Source: Microstegium vimineum
Lineage: Eukaryota; Streptophyta; Magnoliopsida; Poales; Poaceae
DNA length: 64,000 nt
Assembly (NCBI GenBank): GCA_022036555.1
Contig: CM039129.1
Span: forward strand, 35,866,051-35,930,050
Direction: 5' to 3'
Shown: in pieces, positions 33,055 through 45,006 of the stretch
Layout of the letters: each line of letters opens with the position of its first letter
How positions within the stretch are numbered: position 1 is the first letter of the stretch
The notes under the pieces: generated by a model
Told to the model about the DNA's origin: nothing
Databases searched by the model: none
What the model saw: the letters and a program-made list of their open reading frames with translations, nothing else
Position numbers and translations under genes: made by a program

Positions 33055-33492
33055 GACCACCACAGTGTGTTGTTTTACCTATGCTTCAACCTTTTTTTTC
33101 TATTTGAGCCCCGTTGCCACATACTGTGGAGTGAAATTGAAGCATCGGAAAATCAAGCATCGAGGAAAGTTCATGCAGATGACGACACTTGTCGGTGACT
33201 TGAGGAGATGAGAGCTTCTCACAACGGAATTGTAGCTAGATGACGACAATGTTTTTCTCTACATTTGAAAGCTTGAAACCAGCTAACCATGTAGTTATTC
33301 AAAAAAAATCGAAGCCAGGTACTACCACACCTGCTTCGGGCTCGGAGTCTCGAACCTGACAGCTAATCTCCCCTTCAGTGAAAACTAGAGCTTATGATAT
33401 ATTTGTCCTAAAAGTAAAACTTCTACAAGTTTATAGAAAAGTGCAAAAACATCATTAATATCATATTATTTTTGTTTAATTTTCTATAAAAC
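33055..33492. other. Intergenic stretch
   Basis: About 440 bp between the MITE and the gypsy LTR. I see no gene, repeat or promoter that I can support. Confidence 0.6.
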
Positions 33493-34886
33493 TGTTAACA
33501 CAGGATTTTTGCACAATGACAAGTGGGCCAGTACGCGGTGAGTCGGCGGAGATGGATGCTCAGAGCATTCGGCAAAGTCCATGCGGTCGGTTAATTCCTG
33601 GATTCGGCAATCGGTCGCGCAATCGGTTAATCAGAAAGAAGGGCGGTTTCCATCGGAGCGACGAAGGCGGCAAGTGAGAGCCGAATTGATAACGACAATT
33701 GCGATAATTAAGGCAATGGAGACTCCGAAGGGAACTAAAGTCAAGATATTATGTTTCTTCCTTTAATATTTTGTGGTCGTATCCTCTTAGGACTCATGTC
33801 ATAGCCAGGGTATAAATATAAACCCTTAGCTATTGTAAAAAGTTGTTCACAACCAAATCAATACAACCGGCTCCGTGCCAACTTCGAGTCCTTTGTCGTG
33901 ACGTCGAGTTCTTCGAGAGGAATCATCGATCCGTCGACCTCCGTAAGTCTTGGCAACCTTGTTATCATGTCTAGTATCATGCGGTGGATTTAGATGTTGA
34001 TGCAAGTAGTCTTGTTTATTATCAATGATCGTGTGGCGGATCCTTGATTGATGATCAATAAGTCTTTACTTATGTTTTGTTTACAAGTAAATACCATGCG
34101 GCGGGTGTTTGCTCGATATGCTTAGCATAAGCAAGATAGTTATCGGCTCTCGTAGATTTGGCAAGATCTATTGGATTCATTAAGTTATCGTGTTGCATGT
34201 TTTAGACAATCTTTACATATTTGCAAACACTCCTTTGTCCAATCTAGATTAATACGATTCGGCTCTTGTTAACTTATATAGATCTATCCATGTTATAATG
34301 AGTTGTTATTTTCGCGTTGTTCCTATAAGTAGATCTTACATCCATAATAGCCGAATTAGTTCGAATCTAGATTGTTACATGTTGCGGGTTCATGTATGTT
34401 ATCCATGTTTAAGCTTTGATAACGCTAGGTATCGTGCGGCAGATGTAGGCTTTAGATTAGTTTAATCATGTTTGCTTACATGTTTCCTTCATCATGGACC
34501 CCAACTCGGCTGATCGCCGAGCTTGGTTATGCTTTGAGCCATATTCAACCATGATTCGTTTGTACATCCTTTTCCCATGCATGCGCATTCAGCAATCATT
34601 GGTTTACGTGCTTTCTGTCTGTTTTAGCCGAATGTTCCATAAAACCTGTTGGCAGATAGCTTTCATAGTTGTATATCGTTGTAAGTGGCTTCAGAGCCGT
34701 ACATATGGAACTGTCTGGTATTATCCAGCATGTTCCAGTTTATATCTAATGACTTTCATCCCTTGTTAGTTTCAGGTCAAACTGACTGGCACGTTTTCGG
34801 TTCTCGAAGCACCCGGGCACCCGATTGAAGTCACGCTTTCCGGCTTGCTGTGTGTGAGACGCAGTACGTCACTTTTTGTGTCAACA
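33493..34886 (+). repeat. 5' LTR of element 1
   Basis: 1394 bp with inverted termini TGTTAACACA and TGTGTCAACA. A TATA box (TATAAATA) lies at 33811-33818. The tetranucleotide-like word CGGCTC/GTGCGGC recurs (about 33960-34440), with ATGCGGCGG, GTGGCGG and GTGCGGCAG variants spaced by 80-360 bp. The base just before the start (AAAAC, 33488-33492) should recur beyond the 3' LTR if that is intact. Confidence 0.8.
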
Positions 34887-34914
34887 CACTTTTTGGCACG
34901 CTCGGTGGGACTGG
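34887..34914 (+). other. Primer-binding site of element 1
   Basis: Directly after the LTR end, CACTTTTTGGCACGCTCGG and the following TGGGAC match the site after both 5'-type LTRs of element 2 (minus strand, 57240-57216 and 62099-62073), so the two elements share a primer tRNA type. Confidence 0.7.
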
Positions 34915-34952
34915 ATGGTTGAGATTGACAACAGCCTAGTTCTGGACGTAAC

Positions 34953-37128
34953 TATGGATGAGTTGCCGGCAGACATGAGGAGTACTGTCCAGCAGACATG
35001 CGACGAGTTTTAGAACAAATGCTTGATGTCTTTTTCGAAGAACAAAAGCAATAAAGTTATCCAGAAACAAGCGCTCCCAAGAACCCTCCTCCCGAATGAA
35101 TCTGATTGCACGGATGAGGAGGAGGCTCGTAGAGTCGGCGCGGTGATCTACAAAGCTATGAGTGAAACTATGACAAATCACCATACAACTTTCCTGAATA
35201 CTTTTCGCTAGATCATGGTCAGCACGTTCGGACCAGCCGCCGACAAACTCTTTGAGGAGACTCGCAGTCCGATACACGGGGCGACGTTGTTCCATGTGCC
35301 CAAGTACTAGGAGAAGACCGCTGAGGGAGGAGGAGTGCCGGACATGGCCCAAGCTGCTGGGGTGGATCCTCACCAGAAGCAGCAATATCCCGTGACTCAC
35401 GGTCAGCTTGCGTTCGGCATGTTAGGGAGCGTCCCACATTCGGCTCTCAAGATATCCCCAATAGCAAACAGGCTGCAAAAGAGCATGTATGGGCAGGGGT
35501 ATCAAGAATTTGCCGATTACAGCGCCATCAATGCTCTCCCGAATCCCGGATACGGGAGCCCGGTAGGGCTACCATTTGAGGGGCACGCACACGGAGCTCA
35601 GCATCCCAGTGTCGATCTTATCGTGGATAGGATGGCAGACATGATGAAGAATCAGTTTGGCCTGAAGCCGAAGAACCAGTCATACGTGTACCAATCCCCT
35701 TATCCAGAATGGTACAACCGAGTGGCTATTCCCCCAAGAGTTAAGGCTCCTACGGATATGACCAAGTTTTCAGGCCAAGATGACACCAGCACTATAGAAC
35801 ACATCAGCCGATACTTGATGCAGCTGGGGGAAGCGTCTATAGATGATGCTTGGAAGATCTGGTACTTCCCTATGTCTCTAACGGGACCGACTTTCACATG
35901 GTTCGCGTCTCTTCCAGCAAACTCCATCATCAGCTGGGCAGACCTGGAGCAGAAATTCCATGCATATTTCTTTACAGGCACCAATGAGAATAAGCTAGTC
36001 GATCTAATGAGCTTGAGATAGAAAGCTAATGAGACACCCCAGGAATATCTCCGCAGGTTTAGGGAAACTAAAAATCTCTGCTATTCTCTGAACTTGCCAG
36101 ATGACCAGTTGTCAGCGATGGCAGTGGCAGGCATGCAGCCGAACATTAGAGAGAAGTTGTTCGGTATGGACTTCGAGGACCTCGGTCAGTTGTCACAACG
36201 GTTAGCGATGATGAGTAACTAGGCTCAAGGGTTCAGAAGGGATAACTGCTTCTAGAAAGGTGACATAACTAATAAAGTGTATCAGAGTTTCCTGGAAGAG
36301 GCGACAGAGTTTGAGGATGAAGATGAAGTCGCTGCAGCCGAACTGGTCTGGGCAAAAGAACCGACTCAAGTTAATCAGTGGTGGTTGAGGCAACAGAAAG
36401 GTACCTACGACTTTGATGTGTCCAAATCAGACAAGCTTTTCGAGTTGCTGTTCAGGTAAGGACGCATCAAGTTGCCTGAAGGACACCCTATGCTGCGTCC
36501 TGAAGGAGTAAAGGACAAGAGGTTTTGCGGCTACCACAACACCAACTCCCATGCCATCAATGATTGTCGGGTGTTCAGAATGAAGATCCAGAAAGCTATT
36601 CAGGAAGGACATTTGAAGTTTGACGACAAGATGAAGATTGACGCTAACCCTTTTGCACAAAACACGATATCTTTCTCTATGAATATGGTTGTCGTGGAAG
36701 ACTCCAAGGGCAAGAGCGAGATGAAAGTGCTGACCTCAGATAGAGCGAAAAAGACTGGTGTTGTTGACCCTGATCGGCAGATTACAGAAAAGGAACTTCG
36801 GCAACGAGGACAGTTCCAGAGTAGCCGAACTGAAAGAGGGGAAGCTTCCAAACCCAGGGTCACAACGCGGGTCCTATTAAACAAGTGGCAACGGGAGCAA
36901 GAGCGGCATCATAGGCGAATGCATTACGAGGAGCAGAGGTTCATAGAGGAACGTCAGAGGCATGAGGAAGAAGTGTATCAAAGAGAACGAGAGCGCTTGA
37001 GAGAGCAGGAGCAGTCTCACTAGGGATGCTCATTTTTCAAACACTATTGGAATGAAGGCCTAAAGCTGCTTACTAGAGATAATTGCCCCGAATCCAGTGA
37101 TCGGTATTCAGGGTATAGGCAGTCCTAG
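34953..37128 (+). pseudogene. Element 1 gag, decayed by many TAG stops
   Basis: One frame can be followed for over 2 kb with only stops interrupting it. The gag core has KFSGQDDTSTIEHISRY, FTWFASLPANSI and a WADLEQKFHAYFF motif (about 35760-35980), a zinc-knuckle-like FCGYHNTNSHAINDCRVF (about 36520-36575) and a charged Arg/Glu-rich tail (about 36890-37015). Stops: TAG at 35011, 35209, 35308, 36019, 36220, 36253, 37021 and 37126, and one TAA at 36457. Where element 2 shows the intact codon, TAG often replaces CAG. Gag would form the particle; this copy cannot. Confidence 0.85.
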
Positions 37129-37335
37129 GTCAACCGTCGTCCGGTCCATGAAAGACTTGGAGCACATGCTCCTGGGGACGATCGGCGTTTAAAAATAGGC
37201 GACTCAGAGGATCGACAAGGTAAAAGGTTTGCCGATCAAGAGTGGGTCCGTTCTAATGAGCAAGAGCACCAAGAGTATGCATGGCAGAACGGGCAGTGGT
37301 GTCCACCAGGTCTGAGGAAAAGCCAGAAAAGGAGG

Positions 37336-37989
37336 GTGCAACGCCTGAGAAACAGAGAGTTAGCACAAGTGGTTGCCGAACAAAAACCAACATGGCATCC
37401 TAAAAGAAGACCCAATGGATATGATCGTTCGGCTGACACGTACATGGCCTTCTTCATTCCATCAGAATTTATAGCTCCCGAGGACCAAGATATCCAAGAA
37501 GATGTGTCTTCAAATGCTGATGAGAGTGAGTATCAGAACCTAATGGCCCAGCTTGTCCTGACTCAACAGGCAGTGTTAGATAAACCGGCCAGGCATCGAC
37601 ACTTGAAGGCACTTTATGTGAAGGGATACATCAATGGCAAGCCCCTGACTAAGATATTGGTTGATGGAGGAGCTGTCATCAATATCATGCCATACACTAC
37701 ATTTAGGAAGCTCGGAATAACCAATGAGGAGTTGTTGAAAACCGACTTGGTACTTAGAGACTTTGTTGGCAACCCTTCCGACACTCAGGGGGCAATGCAC
37801 GTCGAGCTGATGATTGGGTCAAAGACTCTGATCACTACCTTCTTTGTCATAGATGGCAAGGGGCATATAGTTTGCTGTTGGGAAGAGATTGGATCCATGC
37901 AAACTATTGCATACCTTCAACCATGCATCAAGCTCTCATTCAATGGGTTGGAGATGATGTTGAGATTGTTCAGGCCAATGACTCGGTAA
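37336..37989 (+). pseudogene. Element 1 protease
   Basis: 217 codons; the aspartic protease has the DGG triad at about residues 110-112 in ILVDGGAVINIMPY, as in element 2 (DGGASINIMPY). The second half slips frame near 37870, where relatives have YNLLLGRDWIHANCC. The domain follows the gag tail in the same general orientation. Confidence 0.8.
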
Positions 37990-38132
37990 GTGTTGCTGCT
38001 ACAGAGCTGTTTTTACTGGGAGTATGATGGCTTCGATTGTTTCTCTGGAAAGATTTGGGGAGAAGGTCCTGTGAATGTCTCGGGTAAGGGCCAACAGCCG
38101 ATCCAAGCAGTCGGCTCTGAGAGTAATTTTTA

Positions 38133-39353
38133 ATGGGGAACACGATCGATGATAGCGAAGGGAAGCTGGGACGCGGCTTCATGTCGGCCGATAAGCTAGA
38201 AGAGATAGATGTTGGTGATGATGATAGACCAAGGCCGATGTTTATCAGTGCAAATTTAAACCAGGAGCATAGGTTGAAGCTGATAGACCTGCTAAAAGAA
38301 TTCAAAGATTGTTTTGCTTGGGATTATACAAAGATGCCCGCACTGGATCGTTCCATCGTTGAGCATAAATTGCTGATCAAGCTGGGGTACCGTCCTTTCA
38401 AACAACCTCCTCAGAAGATTTACAAAGAGGAGGTATTGGTCGATGTGAAGAAAGAAGTTGAAAGATTATTGGAGGCAAACTTCATTCGGCCATGCAGATA
38501 TGCAGATTGGGTTTCAAACATAGTCCCAGTATACAAGAAAAATGGAAAGATGAGGGTCTGCATTGATTTTAGAAATCTCAACAAAGCCACTCCTATGGAT
38601 GGCTACCCGATGCCAGTTGCCGATCTGCTCGTCGACGCATCGGCTGGTTACGAAGTCATCAACTTCATGGATGGTAATGTCGGTTATAACCAGATCTTCA
38701 TGGCAATAGAGGATATTTCAAAGACAGCCTTCAGGTGCCCTGGTCATATTGGTTTGTTTGAATGGATTGTCATGACTTTCAATTTGAAGAATGTCGGTGC
38801 AACCTATCAAAGAGCTATGAACTACATCTTTCACGAGTTGATCGGCAAGATTGTGAAAATCTACATTGATGACGTGGTGGTCAAGTCTAGAAACCATGAG
38901 GGACATTTGGCCGATTTGAGGAAGACCTTGGAGTGCACTAGGAAGCATGGTTTGAGGATGAACCCGAATAAGTGTGCCTTTGGAGTATCGGCGGGCGAGT
39001 TTTTAGGCTTTCTGGTCCATAAAGGAGGGATCGAAGTCAGCAAGAAGAGCATGGAAGCGATGAACAAGGTGGTACCTCCAACCAATCTCACAGAGTTGCA
39101 ATCATTGCTGGGCAAGATTAATTTTGTGAGAAGATTCATATCCAACTTATCAGAAAGAGTGTTGCTTTTCTCTCCGCTATTGAAGCTTAAAAAGGATCAA
39201 GAATTTGTGTGGGGTGACGTACAACAGAAGGCTTTCGATGAGATCAAAGAGTACATGAAGGCGCCACCTATATTGGTACCTCCGCAACTTGATAAGCCTT
39301 TTAAGTTGTACATGGCGGCCGACAACCTGACAATAGGGTCGGCCCTCATGTAA
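38133..39353 (+). pseudogene. Element 1 reverse transcriptase
   Basis: 406 codons: VPVYKKNGKMRVCIDFRNL near residues 131-149, FMDGNVGYNQIFMA, FRCPGHIGLFEWIVMTF, catalytic YIDD at about 244-247, and the connection into RNase H. Ends at TAA 39351-39353, where element 2 has the Gln of IQEFEG. Converts element RNA to cDNA in the particle. Confidence 0.88.
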
Positions 39354-40386
39354 GAGTTTGGGGGGAAAGAGAGAGTAATAGCTTACCTTAGCCGAAAGCT
39401 ACTAGATCCAGAGACAAGGTATTCGGCTATAGAAAAGCTTTGCTTATGTGTGTTTTATTCATGTACTAAGCTTTGGCATTATCTGTTAAATGCCAATGTG
39501 TAGTAGTTTCTGAGTTCGATGTGATAAAACACATGTTATTGATGCCAATTTTAAATGGAAGAATTGGCAAATGGATTTTAGCTTTGTCAGAGTTTGATTT
39601 AAGGTACGAATCGGCAAAGGCAGTAAAAGGTCAGGTTATTGCTGATTTTGTTACCCAACACCACGATCCCTCTGCTAACATGGTGACCATTGCGCCATGG
39701 TCTTTGTTTTTTGATGGTTCATCTTGTGGCAAAGGTGGTGGAGCTGGTGTTCTCTTGATTTCTCCCAGAGGTTTGATCTTTGAGTATGTCATTCCTATTA
39801 GATTCTTGGTTACTAACAATCAAGCAGAATATGAGGCATTGCTTAGAGGGCTCCGACTGCTTGTCGAAATAAAGGTTGTTGTTGTTGAAGTTTTCGGGGA
39901 TTCTGAGCTGGGAATTAATCAACTGATCGGTCAATATGAATGAAAGAGTGATATGTTAAAGGGATATTATGAAGAGTGCCGAGAGATTCTAAAGAATTTT
40001 CAGGAAGCCACCTTGCATCATATCCCTAGGGGCAGAATGAAGAAGCAAATAGACTGGCTCAAAGTGCTTCGGGATACCGAGAGGATCAGGAAATTCATGC
40101 TTTGGATGAAGATCGGGTAATTGATGACTGGAGAAACGAAATTGCCGATTATTTAAAAAATCCATCACAAAGAGTTTCTCGAAAACTCAGATATAAAGCT
40201 ATCAAGTTCGTGCTCCTTGATGACTAGTTGTACTACAAGTCCATAGATGGAGTACTCCTCAAATGTTTGAATCAAGAGGAATCCAGAAAGCTGATGTATG
40301 AAGTACATGAAGGAGTGTGTGGTGCACATCAGTCGGCTTACCGGATGAAATGGATAATAAAGAGGATTGGTTAGTTTTGGCCAACC
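39354..40386 (+). pseudogene. Element 1 RNase H and additional RNase H
   Basis: After the stop at 39351 the RNase H end is readable (GGKERVIAYLSRKLL), with a frame break near 39470. A second RNase H-like domain follows (FFDGSSCGKGGGAGVLLISPRG, TNNQAEYEALLRGL, GDSELGINQLIG), as expected for the Tat lineage. TGA at 39941-39943 and TAG at about 40225 interrupt it, and a frameshift lies near 40030. Confidence 0.8.
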
Positions 40387-41385
40387 ATGCTTGAAGATTG
40401 TTTTGAATATTACAAGGGATGTCAAGACTGTCAGAGATTTGGTAATATTCAGAGGGCTCCGGCATCGGCCTTAAACTCAATTGTCAAGCCTTGGTCGTTC
40501 AGAGGATGGGGCATAGATTTAGTCGGCCAAATCCATCCTCCTTCTAGCAAAGGACATAAGTTTGTACTGTTGGCCAGAGATTATTTCACAAAGTGGGTTG
40601 AAGTTATTCCCCTCAAAAAGGTTACGTCAGAAAACATGGTCAATTTTGTTAAAGAGCATATAATTCACAAATTCGGGATTCCTCAGACTATAACGACAGA
40701 TCAAGGGACTCCGTTCACTTCGTCTGAGTTTTGTGATTTCGCCGAGGAGATGGGGATCAAATTGTACAACTCTTCTCCTTATTATGCACAAGCCAATGGC
40801 CAAGCTGAAGCGTCAAACAAGATCATGATCAAAATTATTCAAAAGAAGATTGATGAAAAGCCGAAGAAATGGCATTATGTTCTTAATGAGGCTTTGTGGG
40901 CTTACCAAATGGCTTGCCATGGATCTACTCAAGCATCTCCCTATGAGTTGGTTTTTGGGCATCATGGTGTGTTGCCATGGGAATTGCAATCAGGATCAAG
41001 ACGGGTTACATTGCAGAACGATTTGAGGAAAGAAGATTACAAGAATCTAATGATGGATGAATTAGAAGATTTGCATTTAGTTCGTCTTAAAGCATTGGAA
41101 AATATTGAAAGAAACAAAGCACGTGTTGCTAGGTATTATAACAAGAAGGTTAAGGAAAAACAATTCGCAGAAGGAGATTTGGTTTGGAAAACTGTATTGC
41201 CGATTGGGACCAAGGACAGAGCATTCGACAAATGGTCTCCAAATTAGGAAGGGCCTTTTCGAGTGGTAAGATGTGCGTCTGGCAATGCATATATCTTGAA
41301 AACTTTGTTGGGAGAAGAATTTGCTAGAGCTATCAATGGAAGGTTTCTTAAGAGATTTCATCCCAGTGTTGAGGTTGGTGCATAA
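40387..41385 (+). pseudogene. Element 1 integrase
   Basis: Zinc-domain end (YYKGCQDCQRFG), core with Asp in GIDLVGQIHPPS, Asp in TTDQGTPFTS and Glu in GQAEASNKIM, then the LVWKTVLPIGTK linker. A TAG near 41245 replaces the Trp of SPNWEGPF, and the remainder continues in frame to about 41385. Just downstream begins about 245 bp of spacer before the antisense gene end. Confidence 0.85.
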
Positions 41386-41630
41386 GCGGATCTAAAAAAA
41401 CTTATGCGCAGTTAGCCGATACGATGGTATCGCCTTGAGCCAAAAAAATACTCTGAAAAACTCAGAGAATAGCCGACATGGCATGTGTCGCCTTTAGAGC
41501 AAAAAACGAAAATATCACACAAGCATTTCCAGATTGATTGTTCCCAAGACCACTTCAGAAAAAGGAGAAACAGCAGAGATCCTGAATATTTCACAAAAGA
41601 GGTTCTTTACATAAGATTCCTAAATACAAG

Positions 41631-44434
41631 CTACTCATCAAACAGCCTGTTGATGATCGATTGGGCGTTTGTAGCCTGGCTGAGGGCAGTGGCGTGATCT
41701 TCGTAGCTCTCCAGAAGATCCTCGATGTTCTCGATGTGAAGGACCGAGAACGGCGACCAGAGGGGGGGTGAATGGGAGCCTCAAATTTCTCTCGAAATAT
41801 TCGGGCCACTCTTCCCAAAGACCAAACCCAGTTGTTGGGTGCTCAACCTCCCCCCACCAACGCGAGCGGGGATTCAGACAAAAATGGAGAATTGACAGTT
41901 CACCGGCAGTGGAGGAAACCTCACCGGAAACCCCAAAACTCAGGTTCTCAACCCCTATGGAAAAGAGGCAAGAACCTAGGCAAAACAGGCAAAAACAGCG
42001 ATCAACAGAGAGCTCCGGACCAGTTCAGGCAGAACCTCCGGACCAATGGACAGTGGTCCGGAGGGTAGTCCGAAGACTGGTCCGACGGACACCCTTAGCC
42101 TTGCCAAAGAACACAGTGAATGACTGACCTCCGGACTAGATGCTTCGGACTACTCTGACGCTGCTCCGGACCAAGGAGCAGAGGTCCGACACTTTTCGCT
42201 GACCCAGCCAAAAACACGTAGTGAGCAACCCACCTCCGGACTACCCGTCGGACTAAGGAGAGTGGTCCGACGCGTGGAGAAACACAGCCAGCTTCCTTGA
42301 TGAGACCGTCGGACTAGTACACGATGGTCCGGTGCCTCAACAGGGTGGTCCGACGCTTCAACGCAGAAAAACTGTTCCCCGCGAAAACGATTTTCTCTCC
42401 GCCAAATCCTTCCAAAACACAACCAAATGTTCATCAATAGCAATCAAACTTTGTAGGCATGATCCTAGTGCTATGGAAGAGCTATCCCGAAGAAATCATC
42501 GCTCAATTTGGTGTGAGTAAATGGGAAGAAGAGATTTGGGGGAAAAGAGAGAAAACGAAGAACGCAGCAAAGAAATCGCCCGATCTACGTACTCGTGAGG
42601 TTTGAGGAGAAATCCTTCGGTGCAAAGATGCTCCTCAAGATTACGAACAACTTGATTCAAACGGTTTTGCAAAAACTACTCCATAGAGAAAAATCTCAAC
42701 TCGGGATCAAAGGAGTGCAAAAAGCAAAACACGAAGAACACAAGCAAACCGGAGACTCGATCACGAAATCAAAGCCGCCATGGCTTACGGAGGGTAAGGC
42801 CTCCGATTCCCATCGAAAACAAAGTGCAAATCCTCACAAAGGTTGGAGAGATCAACCTAGGGACCTCATGAACTAGAGAGAGGTCAGAGAGAGAGAGAGT
42901 TGGGGCAAAATGATTAGAGTTCAAGAGATGGGATGAGGGATACCCCTTCACCCCCTATTTATTGGGCTTTGGCTATTTCCCAAAGACCCCCCTAGATACA
43001 TGAGTGAACTACCTAGCCTAAGCATTGCAGTCCAAGCTCCGAAAAATATTTCCTCCATTTTGAATGGACGGCCCCGCTTCCTGCCAGGAGTTGTCGTCGC
43101 CTCGACACAACCTCCAGGATTCCACCACGTGCCATCCCCGCTTCCTCGGAAGCTCCGCCCGGGTTTTGAGGCCCAAACCCGCGAAACCCGCCACCGGTAG
43201 CTTTCGTCTCAACTATCAAACCCCGAGTTTTGAGGCCCAAACCACCAAACCGCTCGACTCGTGCCGCCTCGTCCTCGCCCAGCCTCCCACGAGCCTCCTG
43301 CTCGACTCGCTCGCTGACCGTCTTGACTTGGCCAACACGGTCTACCTCCATGTCTTGTCGCGCTCGCCGGTGCCAAGTACTAGCCACCACAGCTAGTCTG
43401 CCGGCGCCCATGGTCCCTCAGTCCGAGCCCCGCTTCCGCCCTTCACCGCTCTCAGTCCATCGGCACGGCAAGCCTCTACTCGACCTTCTCCACGCCATTG
43501 ACCACTGTCACTAGGCATAGTACCTGCACACCACAAGCCGATAGACAGGCACACATTTGCTTTCGCAAAGATTAGTAGTAAGCCACTCAAACTGAAACGC
43601 TCAAGTGTTGGGCAATCACTTATCACAAAACTGAACATACATGGGTACTTATCCACCATGTGTTCGCATGACATCCTCTGGAGGCACTTGGCCACGAAAG
43701 CCAGTCGGCTGGAAGGAAAGGTCCTCACCACGTTGGGTGGTCATGGCCGCCAACCCCAGGGCCACACCGTGGTGCACGCCATGGATGGCAACTTGATCAA
43801 TGCGGCCGTCCACATTGTCAAGGCGTGCCTCGGTGGTCTCTCCTTGGGCGTTAACTTTGTTGGCGATCCTGTTCGCCGCGGCCTTCAAACGCTCATTCTC
43901 TGCAGTAAGTGCTGGGCGAAGATGCAATTCGGGTGAGCAGACAGATTAAAAGAGAGGGTAAAACAGGATTGTTTTCGGCTAACCCGTGATAGCATCGCAG
44001 AACTGCTTCCGCTGATCCTCCCACTCGAGTTGATCGACACCGTATTGCTTGGAGATCTTCTCCAGTTCTCCTCGGGTTTCGTCCCGCTCATGCCTGAAGT
44101 TGGACGCCTCCGCATGAGTGTAGGGAGCATCCGCATCCGACCCCGAACCTAAGTCCCAGGGCTTAGAGTGGTAGGAGTCTAAAGACCCAGAGGAAACCGG
44201 CAATGGACTTCCCGGTTGGTCTGCTGCCGCCGTGGGGAAGGGAATGTTGTGGCTGGTGGAGATGGAGTTGATCCTGATAAGGAAATGAAGTCAGAACTAA
44301 AAGGACAAGTAGAGAGCAAAGATGCAAGGGGGCAAAGGAACCAATTCTTACCCACGCTGCCGATTGCGCCATGTTCGGCTCCCTTCGGGCGCTCCTTCGG
44401 CAGGACGCTTGCCGCGGTTGTCACCTCCTGTCAT
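41631..44434 (-). pseudogene. Element 1 antisense gene A: spliced coiled-coil protein
   Basis: ATG at 44434-44432. Exons 44434-44352, 44273-43984 and 43911-43669, then continuing at 41736 to the stop TAG at 41633-41631. Both introns are GT-AG (donors GTAAG and GTTAG, acceptors ATCAG and CCCAG) and phases join cleanly. The solo copia LTR 41737-43668 splits the third exon; the frames on its two sides agree. The predicted product is about 240 residues: a basic start (MTGGDNRGKRPAEG), a Ser/Pro-rich linker and two coiled-coil stretches (about ELEKISKQYG to ALTAENERLKAAANR, and NIEDLLESYEDHATALSQ). No known domain is recognised. A minus-strand TATA box lies at 44547-44540. Confidence 0.7.
41737..43668 (-). 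mobile_element. Solo LTR of the copia family
   Basis: 1932 bp from TGAAGGACCG to TGTTCGCA, matching the copia LTR 19610-21586 along its length with small gaps. No copia internal sequence accompanies it. It interrupts exon 3 of antisense gene A. A clean 5-bp target duplication is not visible; only CA repeats at the two edges, so the edge may be altered or the LTR end may be misplaced by a base or two. Confidence 0.8.
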
Positions 44435-44539
44435 TGTTACTGTTTGAAGTTAGGGTTCCCTCTGGATTGGTTTCGATGGAAAGGGAGAAGACGGAGGCAA
44501 GAATGTTTGACTGGAACCGTTGAAAGGGGAAGGGAGATT

Positions 44540-44547
44540 TATTTATA
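44540..44547 (-). promoter_or_regulatory. TATA box of antisense gene A
   Basis: TATAAATA on the minus strand, about 106 bp ahead of the gene A start codon, followed by a CT-rich tract. Spacing is normal for a plant promoter, supporting a dedicated antisense transcription unit. Confidence 0.6.
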
Positions 44548-44613
44548 GGTTTAGTAAGAATACCAAGAGGCGAGTTAGGGTTGTTCCCATTCGATGGGCC
44601 GTTGGTGGAATGG

Positions 44614-44760
44614 GCCAGGCTCGGGTATATCAAAAGTTGCTCGGCTATATCTGAAAGCTGGAGATGAGTCGGGTATCTCAAGGTCACTCGGCTATATCCT
44701 AAACCGACAACGATCGGCTATCCGAAAGCTGGGGATGAATCGGCTATACTATGAAGAGTA
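44614..44760 (-). repeat. Short tandem motifs upstream of antisense gene A
   Basis: TCGGCTATATC-type words occur four to five times, and a longer unit (CTATATCTGAAAGCTGG then GATGAGTCGG) occurs twice, near 44642 and 44716. They lie 70-220 bp upstream of the TATA box of gene A. They look like promoter repeats. Confidence 0.55.
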
Positions 44761-45006
44761 ACAGAGCCGATTACACCATCGTACAAACAGGAATATATAA
44801 GAGGCAAGACAGTAATAACCATCAATTGTTCAAAAACAAAATGTGCTTCACTTAATCTGTTACAAGCTGTCTATACCGATGCAAAAACTGGTTTATGGCA
44901 TCCAGGGCCTCGGCCTTGATTCGGCTAACGTCGTCCAATACCTTGTGGTCTTCATTTTCAGAACTTTGGATGCTTGATAGCATTTCCTTGAGTTGTTGAT
45001 TTTCTT

